From contig JAEZUG010000030.1 of NCBI GenBank assembly GCA_023421135.1, positions 1 to 17,868 on the forward strand: 17,868 nt of DNA. Reading direction: 5' to 3'. The position numbers and the translations under genes were made by a program. Positions 7,873 to 14,895 of this stretch are shown here, one piece after another; within the stretch, counting starts at the first letter, position 1, and the number at the start of each line of letters is the position of its first letter. Under the pieces are notes generated by a model. The model saw nothing but the letters and a program-made list of their open reading frames with translations. It ran no database searches and was not told the DNA's origin. The DNA is from Candidatus Cloacimonadota bacterium. GTDB taxonomy: Bacteria > Cloacimonadota > Cloacimonadia > Cloacimonadales > Cloacimonadaceae.

Positions 7873-8721
7873 ATGATGAAACGCTATATACTTATTCTGA
7901 TCGTAGTCCTGGGCTTAAGCCTCCTGATGGCTGAGCAATTTGAAGATTTTATCCCCTCTGCCCGGGCTCGCGGCATGGGTGGTGCCTTCACCGGGATTGC
8001 CGATGACGTCAATGCCCTGTTTTTCAATCCCGCCGGTCTGGCACAAACCCATCATGGCGTGAACGTTGGTTTTGCCAATCTGCAAAACCAGGAGTTTTCC
8101 GAATACAAAACTGCTGCTGTGGGCTTTGCTCTTCCCAAGAATCTGGGAACGGTGGCCGTGGGCGGCAGAATGTTTGACGTCGCCTATGAGGATGAAGATC
8201 TGATGTCCGAGCAGACCTGGTCTCTGGGGCATGGCTTCACCCTGCTTTCTGATATTCACTCCAGTATCTACTTTGGCTACAGCGGCAATCTTTACCGCCT
8301 CAGCTACCTCGATGAGGATCCCGTGGATGCTTTCGGACTGGATCTGGGAGCGGTTGCTATCCTGCATCAGAGAACCCGCCTGGGCTTTAGCATCAGCAAT
8401 CTGAACAACCCCAAGATGGGCGTGAACAACCAGATAGAGCTGCCCCGCAAGCTTGCCATGGGCGTGAGCTACATACCTTACGATGGTGTGACCACCACCA
8501 TCGAGCTGCGCAAGGACTTCGCCGAGACCACCGAGTTTATGGGTGGAGTTGAAGCCAAGCTCTTTGAGCCCTTCACCATCCGGGCCGGGGTTCATCAGAA
8601 TCCTGCCACCTGGAATTGTGGCGCCAGCTTCAATGTGAGCGGCATCAGCCTGGATTATGCCTTCACCGAGCACAGCGTCTTGGGTGGCACCCACTATCTC
8701 AACTTAGGTTACAAATTCTAA
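7873..8721 (+). CDS. PorV/PorQ-type outer-membrane beta-barrel protein
   Basis: A 282-residue exported protein. The signal peptide ends near residue 20 (LLMA before EQ). Residues 29-57 carry the family hallmark ARGMGGAFTGIADDVNALFFNPAGLAQ, shared by PorV/PorQ and UPF0164/FadL-like barrels. The rest consists of alternating amphipathic strands and ends in an aromatic C-terminus (YLNLGYKF) typical of barrels inserted by BamA. PorV shuttles type IX secretion cargo in Bacteroidetes, but many family members outside T9SS clusters have unknown roles, and no other T9SS gene is in this window. AGGGAG at 7864-7869 fits either the ATG at 7873 or the adjacent ATG at 7876; the latter has the better spacing. 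Confidence 0.85.
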   Translation: MMKRYILILIVVLGLSLLMAEQFEDFIPSARARGMGGAFTGIADDVNALFFNPAGLAQTHHGVNVGFANLQNQEFSEYKTAAVGFALPKNLGTVAVGGRMFDVAYEDEDLMSEQTWSLGHGFTLLSDIHSSIYFGYSGNLYRLSYLDEDPVDAFGLDLGAVAILHQRTRLGFSISNLNNPKMGVNNQIELPRKLAMGVSYIPYDGVTTTIELRKDFAETTEFMGGVEAKLFEPFTIRAGVHQNPATWNCGASFNVSGISLDYAFTEHSVLGGTHYLNLGYKF

Positions 8722-8734
8722 AGGAGAGACCTCA

Positions 8735-9019
8735 ATGCCCAGTAGCGGAATGAAGAAGTTTTTACCGGCTTTCATACCCCTGTTCTTTGAACTGATGCGT
8801 CATCTCAAGCGCAACACCTCGCACGATAACAACATCCGCAGAACAGACAAGACTGCAGAAAAGATAGCCACAGTGGAAAACCTGATCGTCAGATTGGAAA
8901 AGCGGGTCACCCTCAATCGGGAAGTCTATCAGAAGACTGCCTTCAGAATATATATCTGGCTGGCTGCCAATTCTCTGCTGCTGCTGATCATCCTGCTCAA
9001 GGTACTCCAAGTCATATAG
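8735..9019 (+). CDS. Small tail-anchored coiled-coil protein, hypothetical
   Basis: A 94-residue protein with no recognised family. Residues about 8-20 are hydrophobic, residues about 36-66 form a charged helix with a heptad-like pattern, and residues 71-93 form a clear transmembrane helix (YIWLAANSLLLLIILLKVL) ending at the C-terminus. It would be anchored in the inner membrane with the helix exposed. AAGGAG at 8721-8726 precedes the ATG by 8 nt. The gene starts 13 nt after the PorV-like gene and closes the same-strand run begun at 5452. The good ribosome-binding site and tight spacing argue that it is real. Confidence 0.75.
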   Translation: MPSSGMKKFLPAFIPLFFELMRHLKRNTSHDNNIRRTDKTAEKIATVENLIVRLEKRVTLNREVYQKTAFRIYIWLAANSLLLLIILLKVLQVI

Positions 9020-9042
9020 TATTGCCGGGAATCATGCCATAA

Positions 9043-9114
9043 CCAAGCCCTGGCTTGGGTGGGTGTGATACTGACAAATAGATTAAGCCTCGCCGGAATC
9101 CATTGGGTTCCGGC
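9043..9114 (+). terminator. Tandem hairpins after the lspA run, possible terminator
   Basis: Two hairpins follow the stop at 9019. The first pairs CCAAGCC (9043-9049) with GGCTTGG (9052-9058). The second pairs GCCGGAATCC (9092-9101) with GGGTTCCGGC (9105-9114): 10 bp with one G-U pair and a 3-nt ATT loop. It is followed by CTTTGCT, which is not a strong U-run. The second hairpin is the better terminator candidate for the upstream gene run. Confidence 0.45.
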
Positions 9115-9119
9115 CTTTG

Positions 9120-9152
9120 CTATCCCCATTAACTATTAACTCATTAACTAGG
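9120..9152 (+). repeat. Partial copy of the composite repeat's 3' end
   Basis: The sequence from CTATCCCCATTAACT to CATTAACTAGG is clearly similar, with small gaps, to the end of the composite repeat at 10003-10038 (CTATTCACCATTAACT, then CTATTAACTTGTAGG). It lies in the 5' leader of the flavodoxin-ferredoxin gene and contributes its weak AGGA (9150-9153). The relationship was judged by eye. Confidence 0.5.
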
Positions 9153-9158
9153 ACTCTC

Positions 9159-9929
9159 ATGAACATCTTGCTTCTCTACTTCAGTGGAACCGGGAATACC
9201 GCCTGGGTTACAGAAAGAATCAACCGCGAATTCACTCTGCTGGGACACAAGTGCAGCAGTCTGCCTCTGGAAGATATCCTCTTGGGCAAAACAATGCCGG
9301 ATTGGGATAGCTACGAGCTCTTTGGTCTGGGCTTCCCGGTGCATGCCATGGATGCTCCCCGCCTCGTTTACGATCTGCTTCCGTTTCTGCCGGCCGGAAG
9401 GCACAACTATTTTCTCTACAAGACTGCCGGAAGCATCTTTGCCTATGGTGGTTCCACCCGGCGTTTGCGTCATGCGCTTGCCCGTCGGGGTTGGATCATC
9501 AAGCATGAATCGGTCTTTGAAATGCCGCCCAATATGGGTGGAACAGCCAGGCCTGAAAAGGTACAGGAACGGATAGACCGGGCTCTGCGGGAGATTCCTA
9601 TAGCTGTTTCACAGATTCTGAATGATGATAAAGTGCTGTTGCCGGATTATGGCTGGATGCGCTTGGTAGGACTGGTGAACCGTCTGGAGTGCCACGGATT
9701 GCCCCGGATGTCCAAACGCTGGAAAGCCAGTTCCGCCTGCATTCGCTGTGGCAAATGCGTAAAGCTCTGTCCCACCGGAAACATCAGCCTCAGCGAAGAC
9801 GGCATCCAGTTCTCCGACAAATGCGTCTTCTGCCTGCGCTGCTGGTGGAATTGCCCCACCCAGGCATTGGAGAATCCCTTTGTTAAGCCCTTCCTGCTCA
9901 AGGAGAAATACACGCTCAGTGAACAGTGA
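9159..9929 (+). CDS. Flavodoxin-ferredoxin fusion protein (EFR1-like)
   Basis: A 256-residue soluble electron carrier or oxidoreductase. The N-terminal flavodoxin-like fold starts with LLLYFSGTGNTAWV (4-17), whose SGTGNT loop binds FMN phosphate, followed by GLGFPVHAMDAP (56-67). Two [4Fe-4S] ferredoxin motifs end the protein: C194, C197, C200, C204 and C222, C225, C228, C232. This is the architecture of the EFR1 family (EF-hand-like ferredoxin/flavodoxin proteins of anaerobes), whose partners are mostly unknown. The ATG at 9159 is preferred over the in-frame ATG at 9117 because the flavodoxin strand starts directly at MNILLLYF. The last codons and the stop lie inside a 7-bp repeat array (9919 onward). 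It appears to be a single-gene unit. Confidence 0.9.
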   Translation: MNILLLYFSGTGNTAWVTERINREFTLLGHKCSSLPLEDILLGKTMPDWDSYELFGLGFPVHAMDAPRLVYDLLPFLPAGRHNYFLYKTAGSIFAYGGSTRRLRHALARRGWIIKHESVFEMPPNMGGTARPEKVQERIDRALREIPIAVSQILNDDKVLLPDYGWMRLVGLVNRLECHGLPRMSKRWKASSACIRCGKCVKLCPTGNISLSEDGIQFSDKCVFCLRCWWNCPTQALENPFVKPFLLKEKYTLSEQ

Positions 9930-9964
9930 ACAGAAAGTGACGAGTGACAAGTGACGAGTGACGA
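9919..9964 (+). repeat. 7-bp tandem repeat array (GTGAACA/GTGACGA/GTGACAA)
   Basis: Two GTGAACA units (9919-9932), then a 4-nt interruption GAAA, then four units at 9937-9964: GTGACGA, GTGACAA, GTGACGA, GTGACGA. This mixes the unit types found separately elsewhere in the window, so they form one family. The array overlaps the end of the flavodoxin-ferredoxin gene. Confidence 0.9.
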
Positions 9965-10038
9965 GTCCGGTAATTGTGAAGCTGGGAGACTGCGGCTTAA
10001 CTCTATTCACCATTAACTTTTCACTATTAACTTGTAGG
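9965..10038 (+). repeat. Dispersed composite repeat, copy A
   Basis: The 74 nt directly after the heptamer array begin GTCCGGTAA and end ATTAACTTGTAGG. They align without gaps to the minus strand of 17773-17846, with 62 of 74 identical positions by hand count. The heptamer array is at the 5' side in both copies, so array and 74-mer appear to move or duplicate as one unit. Confidence 0.85.
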
Positions 10039-10175
10039 TGTGTGTACTCGAACGGAATTTCTCGACATTTCTGGAAACTGGTAATTATTCAAAATTCTCT
10101 GATAGCTCAAGTGAAGTTAAGATAGCCGCAATGAACTCCAAGTAGCCAATCTCCACCCTAATCTCCTACACATTG

Positions 10176-10245
10176 CAAACGCATTAGATACTCATGAGAT
10201 ACCCATGATTCCACATGGGTGTCACATGGGTGTCTCATGCGTGTC
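10176..10245. promoter_or_regulatory. Palindromic 3+3 array of 11-mers (operator-like)
   Basis: Three plus-strand 11-mers abut each other: ACATGGGTGTC (10213-10223), ACATGGGTGTC (10224-10234) and TCATGCGTGTC (10235-10245). Left of a 4-nt spacer (TTCC, 10209-10212) are minus-strand units TCATGGGTATC (10198-10208), TCATGAGTATC (10187-10197) and a degenerate TAATGCGTTTG (10176-10186). The consensus is WCATGNGTRTC. The 11-nt period is close to one helical turn. The two outer 21-nt arms (10187-10207 and 10225-10245) could also form a long RNA hairpin. The array lies 117 nt before the lipoprotein gene at 10362. The rest of the 10039-10361 gap contains TTGACA (10298-10303) without a convincing -10 box. 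Confidence 0.65.
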
Positions 10246-10361
10246 GTATTAGAAAGAGATTCAGAAGTGAGCGAAGTTAAATTTGCTGAGGTTTCGCTTG
10301 ACATAATGCTCCAAGTCAGAAAGCTTGCGGAATTAGAATACTGATCCATTATGGAGGAAAA

Positions 10362-11435
10362 ATGAACACCAGATTTGTTGGCTTTTGTGTTCTGATTGCC
10401 GTTCTGCTGATAACAACAACATCCTGTAATATCTTTACCAAACCGGATAAGAACCGGGTCGCCAAACCCGCCTTCAGTCCCGAAGGTGGCTCTTATGATT
10501 ATGGACAGGCTATCAGCATATTCTCTTCAACCCCTGGTGCCAGCATCTTCTACTCAATGGATGGCAGCTCACCCACCATTCCTTATGTCGAGCCGATTAT
10601 CCTGAGTAACGGAAATCACACCCTCAAAGCTGTCGCTACGAGATTGGAATGGCAGGATAGCCGGGTGGCGACCGCAGAGTATCATATTCAACTCTTATCA
10701 CCTCAAGTCTTTGTTCAAGGTGGTACCTTTAACAACGGTACATCGGATGTGACATTAAGCAGTTTCAGTATTGATAAGTACGAAGTAACGCAAGCAGCAT
10801 ACCAAGCAGTAATGGGTACGAGCCCTTCCTTATTCAGCGGGAATCTCAACCGCCCTGTAGAGCGGGTATCTTGGTTCGATGCCATAGAATATTGCAATCG
10901 CCGCAGTATGCAGGAAGGGCTTACACCATGCTACAGCTATGGTAGCAATGGCACCAATCCTGCCACTTGGCCGGCTGGCTGGAATACAATTAGCTCTAAC
11001 CACACCAATGTATCTTGCAACTGGACTGCTAATGGCTACAGACTTCCCACCGAGATGGAATGGATGTTTGCTGCCCGGGGCGGTAACCAGAGCCAGGGCT
11101 ATACCTATAGTGGCAGCAACACAATCGATGATGTGGCCTGGTATGGTTTAAACTCAGGCGAAACTACTCATGATGTTGGTACAAAAGCAGCCAATGAACT
11201 GGGCATTGTTGACATGAGCGGCAATGTCTGGGAATGGTGTTGGGATATCTATGGTACATACCCCTCCAGCGCTCAAACTAATCCTCATGGCGTAAGTAGC
11301 GGGTCTGACCGTGTGGTACGCGGCGGTGGCTGGAACCACAATGCCACCTACTGCACCGTTTCCTATCGTGTCGGCGGCAGTGCGACCTACAGCTTCGACA
11401 TTGTGGGCTTCCGCTGCGTCAGGGTTTCCCCTTGA
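10362..11435 (+). CDS. Lipoprotein with chitobiase-C-like and FGE-sulfatase-like domains
   Basis: A 357-residue protein. Residues 1-22 form a lipoprotein signal (hydrophobic stretch, TTTS before Cys22; the lipobox is imperfect). Residues about 36-108 resemble the CHB_HEX_C_1/chitobiase C-terminal Ig-like domain (FSPEGGSYDYGQAISI, then IFYSMDGSSPT and HTLKAVAT). Residues about 113-355 form a formylglycine-generating-enzyme (SUMF1/FGE) fold: FSIDKYEVTQAAYQAVMG, then RPVERVSWFDAIEYCN, GYRLPTEMEWMFAARGG, DMSGNVWEW and GFRCVR. In true FGE the active-site pair sits in GGS-x2-C-x4-C; here it is GGGWNHNATYC, with His326 replacing the first Cys and only Cys331 kept. Formylglycine synthase activity is therefore unlikely, and a binding or surface role is more probable. 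A strong GGAGG lies at 10353-10357. It probably depends on LspA for maturation. Confidence 0.9.
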   Translation: MNTRFVGFCVLIAVLLITTTSCNIFTKPDKNRVAKPAFSPEGGSYDYGQAISIFSSTPGASIFYSMDGSSPTIPYVEPIILSNGNHTLKAVATRLEWQDSRVATAEYHIQLLSPQVFVQGGTFNNGTSDVTLSSFSIDKYEVTQAAYQAVMGTSPSLFSGNLNRPVERVSWFDAIEYCNRRSMQEGLTPCYSYGSNGTNPATWPAGWNTISSNHTNVSCNWTANGYRLPTEMEWMFAARGGNQSQGYTYSGSNTIDDVAWYGLNSGETTHDVGTKAANELGIVDMSGNVWEWCWDIYGTYPSSAQTNPHGVSSGSDRVVRGGGWNHNATYCTVSYRVGGSATYSFDIVGFRCVRVSP

Positions 11436-11515
11436 ATTTTGCCTTTTTTCCTTTTTGCCTTTTGCCCCTTGGCGGAGCTTTCCGATGCTGCTTAGTCTTT
11501 ATGCGCAGTATTTAT
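11436..11515. other. Pyrimidine-rich convergent intergenic tract
   Basis: Between the convergent lipoprotein gene and the minus-strand operon lies a T/C-rich tract with repeated TTTTGCC-like units (about 11436-11468). No convincing hairpin precedes the T-runs, so intrinsic termination cannot be assigned with confidence. Confidence 0.4.
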
Positions 11516-11530
11516 TTAACGCAGGTAAAT

Positions 11531-11583
11531 GGTTTCAGCAGGATCGGCATCCTGCTCTACGGGTTTGGTTTCAGCAGGATCGG
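11531..11583. repeat. 17-bp direct repeat, 36-nt period, at the end of the NuoG/GltD-like gene
   Basis: GGTTTCAGCAGGATCGG occurs at 11531-11547 and 11567-11583. One copy overlaps the last codons of the minus-strand gene and the other lies just beyond its stop. The 36-nt period is a multiple of three. In the frame displaced by 2 nt, both copies encode ADPAET on the minus strand. Confidence 0.9.
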
Positions 11584-14500
11584 CTTCCTTCTCTCATAGA
11601 GCTCCATAATCTTCATATCCCAGATGTATTGAGGGGATGCGGCAGTAGCGCTGAGTGTGTCAGGATCGATTCCATCGAGGCTTGGTATAGCGGCATCCCT
11701 GCTCTGAAGTGCTGCCATCAGTTCTTCCACCATGAGGTTCCAATGGTTGATCTCTGCAGTGGAGGGCATAATCCAGCCCAGTTCGTAGAAGACACGCATC
11801 AGTTCATTGATTATCATGGACTTGGCGGGATTCATCGAGACTCCCGGCAGCGCCATATCTCCCAGCGTGTGAGCCTCAATCTCCAGATAGGAAGGAGCCG
11901 GCAGGAGCAGATCCACCGGGGCGTCATCATCGGCAAAAAGCTGGATGGCCACCGAGAACTTCGCTTGGGCGCTCCTGGCGGGATAGCAACCCCAGCCCAG
12001 CGCCAGTTCGGCACCTGAGGGCAGGTTGAAGCAAGGTTGCATGGCCAGAAGTCCCCAGTAATTGGCATAGTTCGAGCTGGCCCAGAGGTTCTTTGCTTCT
12101 GGATCCAGCCTCAAAGCCAGAGTGTAAAGCCTGTGCAGCTCGCGCGGGGAAATCTCATTTAGATTATAGATAAACACTTGCCCGGCAGAGGCTTCCAGCT
12201 CGTCCAAACTCCTCAGAATCCTGTCTGCAAAGCGGTTAAATCCCGCTTCGGGAGGATTGATCAGCACAAGACGCCTGCCCTGGCGTTGTTTCAGCCTCAA
12301 CAGAGTCCGCAGCGTGTGGGAAATCTTGCCGATCACCACCAGTTCTGTAAAGCTATTCAGTCTGTCATAAGCCCTTGGATCAGGCTTCATGGGCAGCAAA
12401 GAGGCGGATAAAGGTTTCAGGGCGGGATCAGCATAAAGCTTGGCAGCACGGGTATTGGCTACTGCCTTGAGCATCAGCATCTCTTCCAGAGAGATCCGGG
12501 GCGAGATCTCGAAGTGGTAGCTCTTCAGTTCCTTCGTCTTCTCTGCCATCAGCTTGCGAGCTTCTGCCCAGGAGATCTCTTTCCAGATGCCATCCTCTTT
12601 GTAGCGAGGCAGATGCAGCCGCTCGGGAGCGTAAAGAGTCTGCCAGCCAAAACGGCCTTTGAAACAGAGATTACGTCCATTGAAGCCGCGTTCTTCCTCT
12701 TTCTGAGGTGCCTGAATCAGCACCACTTGATCGGTCTGGGTTTGGGCCTGAATCTGGCAGCCGGTGCCGCAGATTCCGCAGCTTTGCAAGGTGGTATCAC
12801 GCAGGAGAGGATTCAGCTTGTAGAACGCATTCTTCTCCACCAGAGCGCCCACGGGGCAGACGGCGATGCATTTGCCACAGCTTTCGCAGGTGGTCACAGT
12901 GAGCGATTGCCCAAATTCGGGAGCCACCACGCTGGAAAAACCACGATAGATAAAGCCAAGCACCGCAGCGCCTTGAATCTCGCTGCAGGTACGCACGCAG
13001 CGTCCGCAATTGATGCATTTGTTGGCATCCCGCAGGATAAAGGGATGGCTGTGGTCGATCGGGTGTTTATTGATGCTGCCCAGGAACTTGGAGGCTTCCA
13101 CCTTGTAATCGCTGCAATAGGCACGCAGCGAGCAGCTTTCATTGACTTGACAGCCGCATTCCAGGCAGCGTTCAGCCTCTGATCTGGCATCTTTCTCAGC
13201 ATAGCCCAGTTCCACTTCCCTGAAGCTCCGCGATGCTTCTTGCACCGGCAATTCCGGCATTATTGCGCGGGGAACTTCTGGGTATTGGGCATACTCAGTG
13301 GGAGAAACGTCCTGGATCCGGGCGGCTTTTTTGGCATCAAAGCGGAAATCCGCTGCCTTGATCTCGCCGGTTTCCAAATAGCTGGCGATAGCCTCGGCTG
13401 CCAAGCGTCCATCCGCGATGGCTTCGATGGCTGTGGCAGCACCCCGGCGGAAATCTCCCCCGGCAAAGACGCTGGCAAGTCCCGTCCACATACTGGACTC
13501 GTCCACAATGGCGGTGGACCAGCGGGAAAGGGGCAGGATATCGGTGCCAATCTTATTCTCGTCTTCGGCAAAAAGCTCAATCTCCGGCACTTGGGAGATG
13601 GCAGCGATGATTGAATCAAAATCTTCTTCAAAGAATTCTCCGGTGGGTTCCGGACGTCTTCTGCCGCTCTTATCAGGCTCACCCAGCTTCATCTTTTCCA
13701 GGGTAACGGAGCAGAGCTTGCCTTCATCGCCCTTGTATTCGACCGGGTTGGTGAGGAGCAGGAGCTTGACCCCTTCGTGCACGGCGGCTTCGATCTCATA
13801 GGGCTCGGCAGGCATCTCATCTCTGGTTCTGCGATAGATGATGGTGACCTCGGAACCCAGCCGCAGAGCGGTTCTGGCACAGTCTATAGCGGTGTTTCCA
13901 CCACCGACCACAGCGACCTTTTTGCCCAGCTTGGGAGCTTCTCCCAGAGCATGAGCCTTCAGGAAATCCACGCCCAGGTAGCAACCCGTCAGATCGCTGC
14001 CTTTGACCGGCATGGGAACGGCTTTCTGGGCACCAAGTGCAAGGTAGACCGCATCATAATCCGCTGCCAGGCTTTGCAGATTCAGGTCTCTGCCCAGCTC
14101 ACGATTGTAATGGATCTTCATGCCGTTGACGCAGAGCAGCTCGATCTCCCGATCCAGAATGACTTTGGGCAGGCGATATTCCGGGATGCCATAGCGCAGC
14201 CAGCCACCGGCGGCGGGGTTGGATTCAAAAACGTCCACGCTGTAGCCCTGATTGGAGAGATAGAAGCCGCAGGTCAGCCCGGAGGGTCCGGCGCCGACTA
14301 TTGCCACTTTTTGGGGCTTCTCCGCCTCTTTCTGAGGCACGTAGGTCCAGTAATCTTCCAAATCCTGATCGGCAGCAAAGCGTTTGAGCTGGCGGATGGC
14401 TATGGGATCTTCCACGATCTGCCGGCGGCATTCCTTTTCGCAAAAAGCGGGACAGACTCTGCCGATGGAGAGCGGCAGAGGCAGAGTTTCTTTGATCACC

Positions 14501-14886
14501 TTCACGGCTTCATGATATTGGCCATTGGCGATCAGAGAGATGTAGGATTGGATATCGACGTGATCCGGGCAGGCAACCTTGCAGGGAGCTTCACAATCCG
14601 CATAGTGATTGGAGATCAGCAGTTCCAGCGCCATTTTACGCGCTGCCTGAATCTCCGGGCTATCCGTGACGATCTCCATCCCGGGACTGACTGTAGTGCC
14701 GCAGGAAGTCACAAAGCCGCGTCTGCCTTTCACTTCCACGGCACAGACCCAGCAGGATCCAAAGGGATTCAGCTCTTCATCGTGGCAGAGTGTGGGTATC
14801 TGGAGGCCTTCGCGGCGGGCCAGATCGAGAATGGTGGTGCCGGGTTCGCAAGTAACTGTCTTTCCATTGAGTAAAACTTCTATCAT
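11557..14886 (-). CDS. NuoG-like/GltD-type fusion, subunit of an NADH-dependent bifurcating-type oxidoreductase
   Basis: A 1109-residue multidomain iron-sulfur flavoprotein. Domains in order: plant-type [2Fe-2S] (C34, C45, C48, C62); GltD-type N-terminal cluster region (C98, C102, C106, C145, C149, C153); FAD site VGAGPSG (197-203); NAD(P)H site VGGGNTAIDCARTA (327-340) with the YRRTRDEMP stretch (351-359); AGGD (475-478); a Cys-rich linker (C574, C577, C579, C585, C591); two [4Fe-4S] sites (C624, C627, C630, C634 and C667, C670, C673, C677); a MopB-type cluster (C703, C706, C710, C741); and a degenerate molybdopterin-oxidoreductase-like region (about 750-1095) without an evident metal-ligand Cys or Sec. 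No H-cluster motifs occur. AGGAG (14893-14897) precedes the ATG and overlaps the preceding gene's stop. The closest functional models are StnABC/NfnABC transhydrogenases; the substrate is inferred. The 3' end looks frameshifted by 2 nt, and the intended stop may be at 11516. Confidence 0.9.
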   Translation of the reverse strand: MIEVLLNGKTVTCEPGTTILDLARREGLQIPTLCHDEELNPFGSCWVCAVEVKGRRGFVTSCGTTVSPGMEIVTDSPEIQAARKMALELLISNHYADCEAPCKVACPDHVDIQSYISLIANGQYHEAVKVIKETLPLPLSIGRVCPAFCEKECRRQIVEDPIAIRQLKRFAADQDLEDYWTYVPQKEAEKPQKVAIVGAGPSGLTCGFYLSNQGYSVDVFESNPAAGGWLRYGIPEYRLPKVILDREIELLCVNGMKIHYNRELGRDLNLQSLAADYDAVYLALGAQKAVPMPVKGSDLTGCYLGVDFLKAHALGEAPKLGKKVAVVGGGNTAIDCARTALRLGSEVTIIYRRTRDEMPAEPYEIEAAVHEGVKLLLLTNPVEYKGDEGKLCSVTLEKMKLGEPDKSGRRRPEPTGEFFEEDFDSIIAAISQVPEIELFAEDENKIGTDILPLSRWSTAIVDESSMWTGLASVFAGGDFRRGAATAIEAIADGRLAAEAIASYLETGEIKAADFRFDAKKAARIQDVSPTEYAQYPEVPRAIMPELPVQEASRSFREVELGYAEKDARSEAERCLECGCQVNESCSLRAYCSDYKVEASKFLGSINKHPIDHSHPFILRDANKCINCGRCVRTCSEIQGAAVLGFIYRGFSSVVAPEFGQSLTVTTCESCGKCIAVCPVGALVEKNAFYKLNPLLRDTTLQSCGICGTGCQIQAQTQTDQVVLIQAPQKEEERGFNGRNLCFKGRFGWQTLYAPERLHLPRYKEDGIWKEISWAEARKLMAEKTKELKSYHFEISPRISLEEMLMLKAVANTRAAKLYADPALKPLSASLLPMKPDPRAYDRLNSFTELVVIGKISHTLRTLLRLKQRQGRRLVLINPPEAGFNRFADRILRSLDELEASAGQVFIYNLNEISPRELHRLYTLALRLDPEAKNLWASSNYANYWGLLAMQPCFNLPSGAELALGWGCYPARSAQAKFSVAIQLFADDDAPVDLLLPAPSYLEIEAHTLGDMALPGVSMNPAKSMIINELMRVFYELGWIMPSTAEINHWNLMVEELMAALQSRDAAIPSLDGIDPDTLSATAASPQYIWDMKIMELYERRKPILLKPNP

Positions 14887-14895
14887 TTCCCGCTC

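Noticed and set aside
10158..10349. Short minus-strand open frame of 63 codons across the 11-mer array
   Set aside because: Low-complexity Ser/Thr translation, no ribosome-binding site, and the underlying palindromic repeats explain the open frame.
11557..14886. [FeFe]-hydrogenase or formate dehydrogenase catalytic subunit
   Set aside because: None of the H-cluster signature motifs is present, and the molybdopterin-fold region lacks an active-site Cys or in-frame Sec codon; the cluster pattern fits NuoG plus GltD instead.
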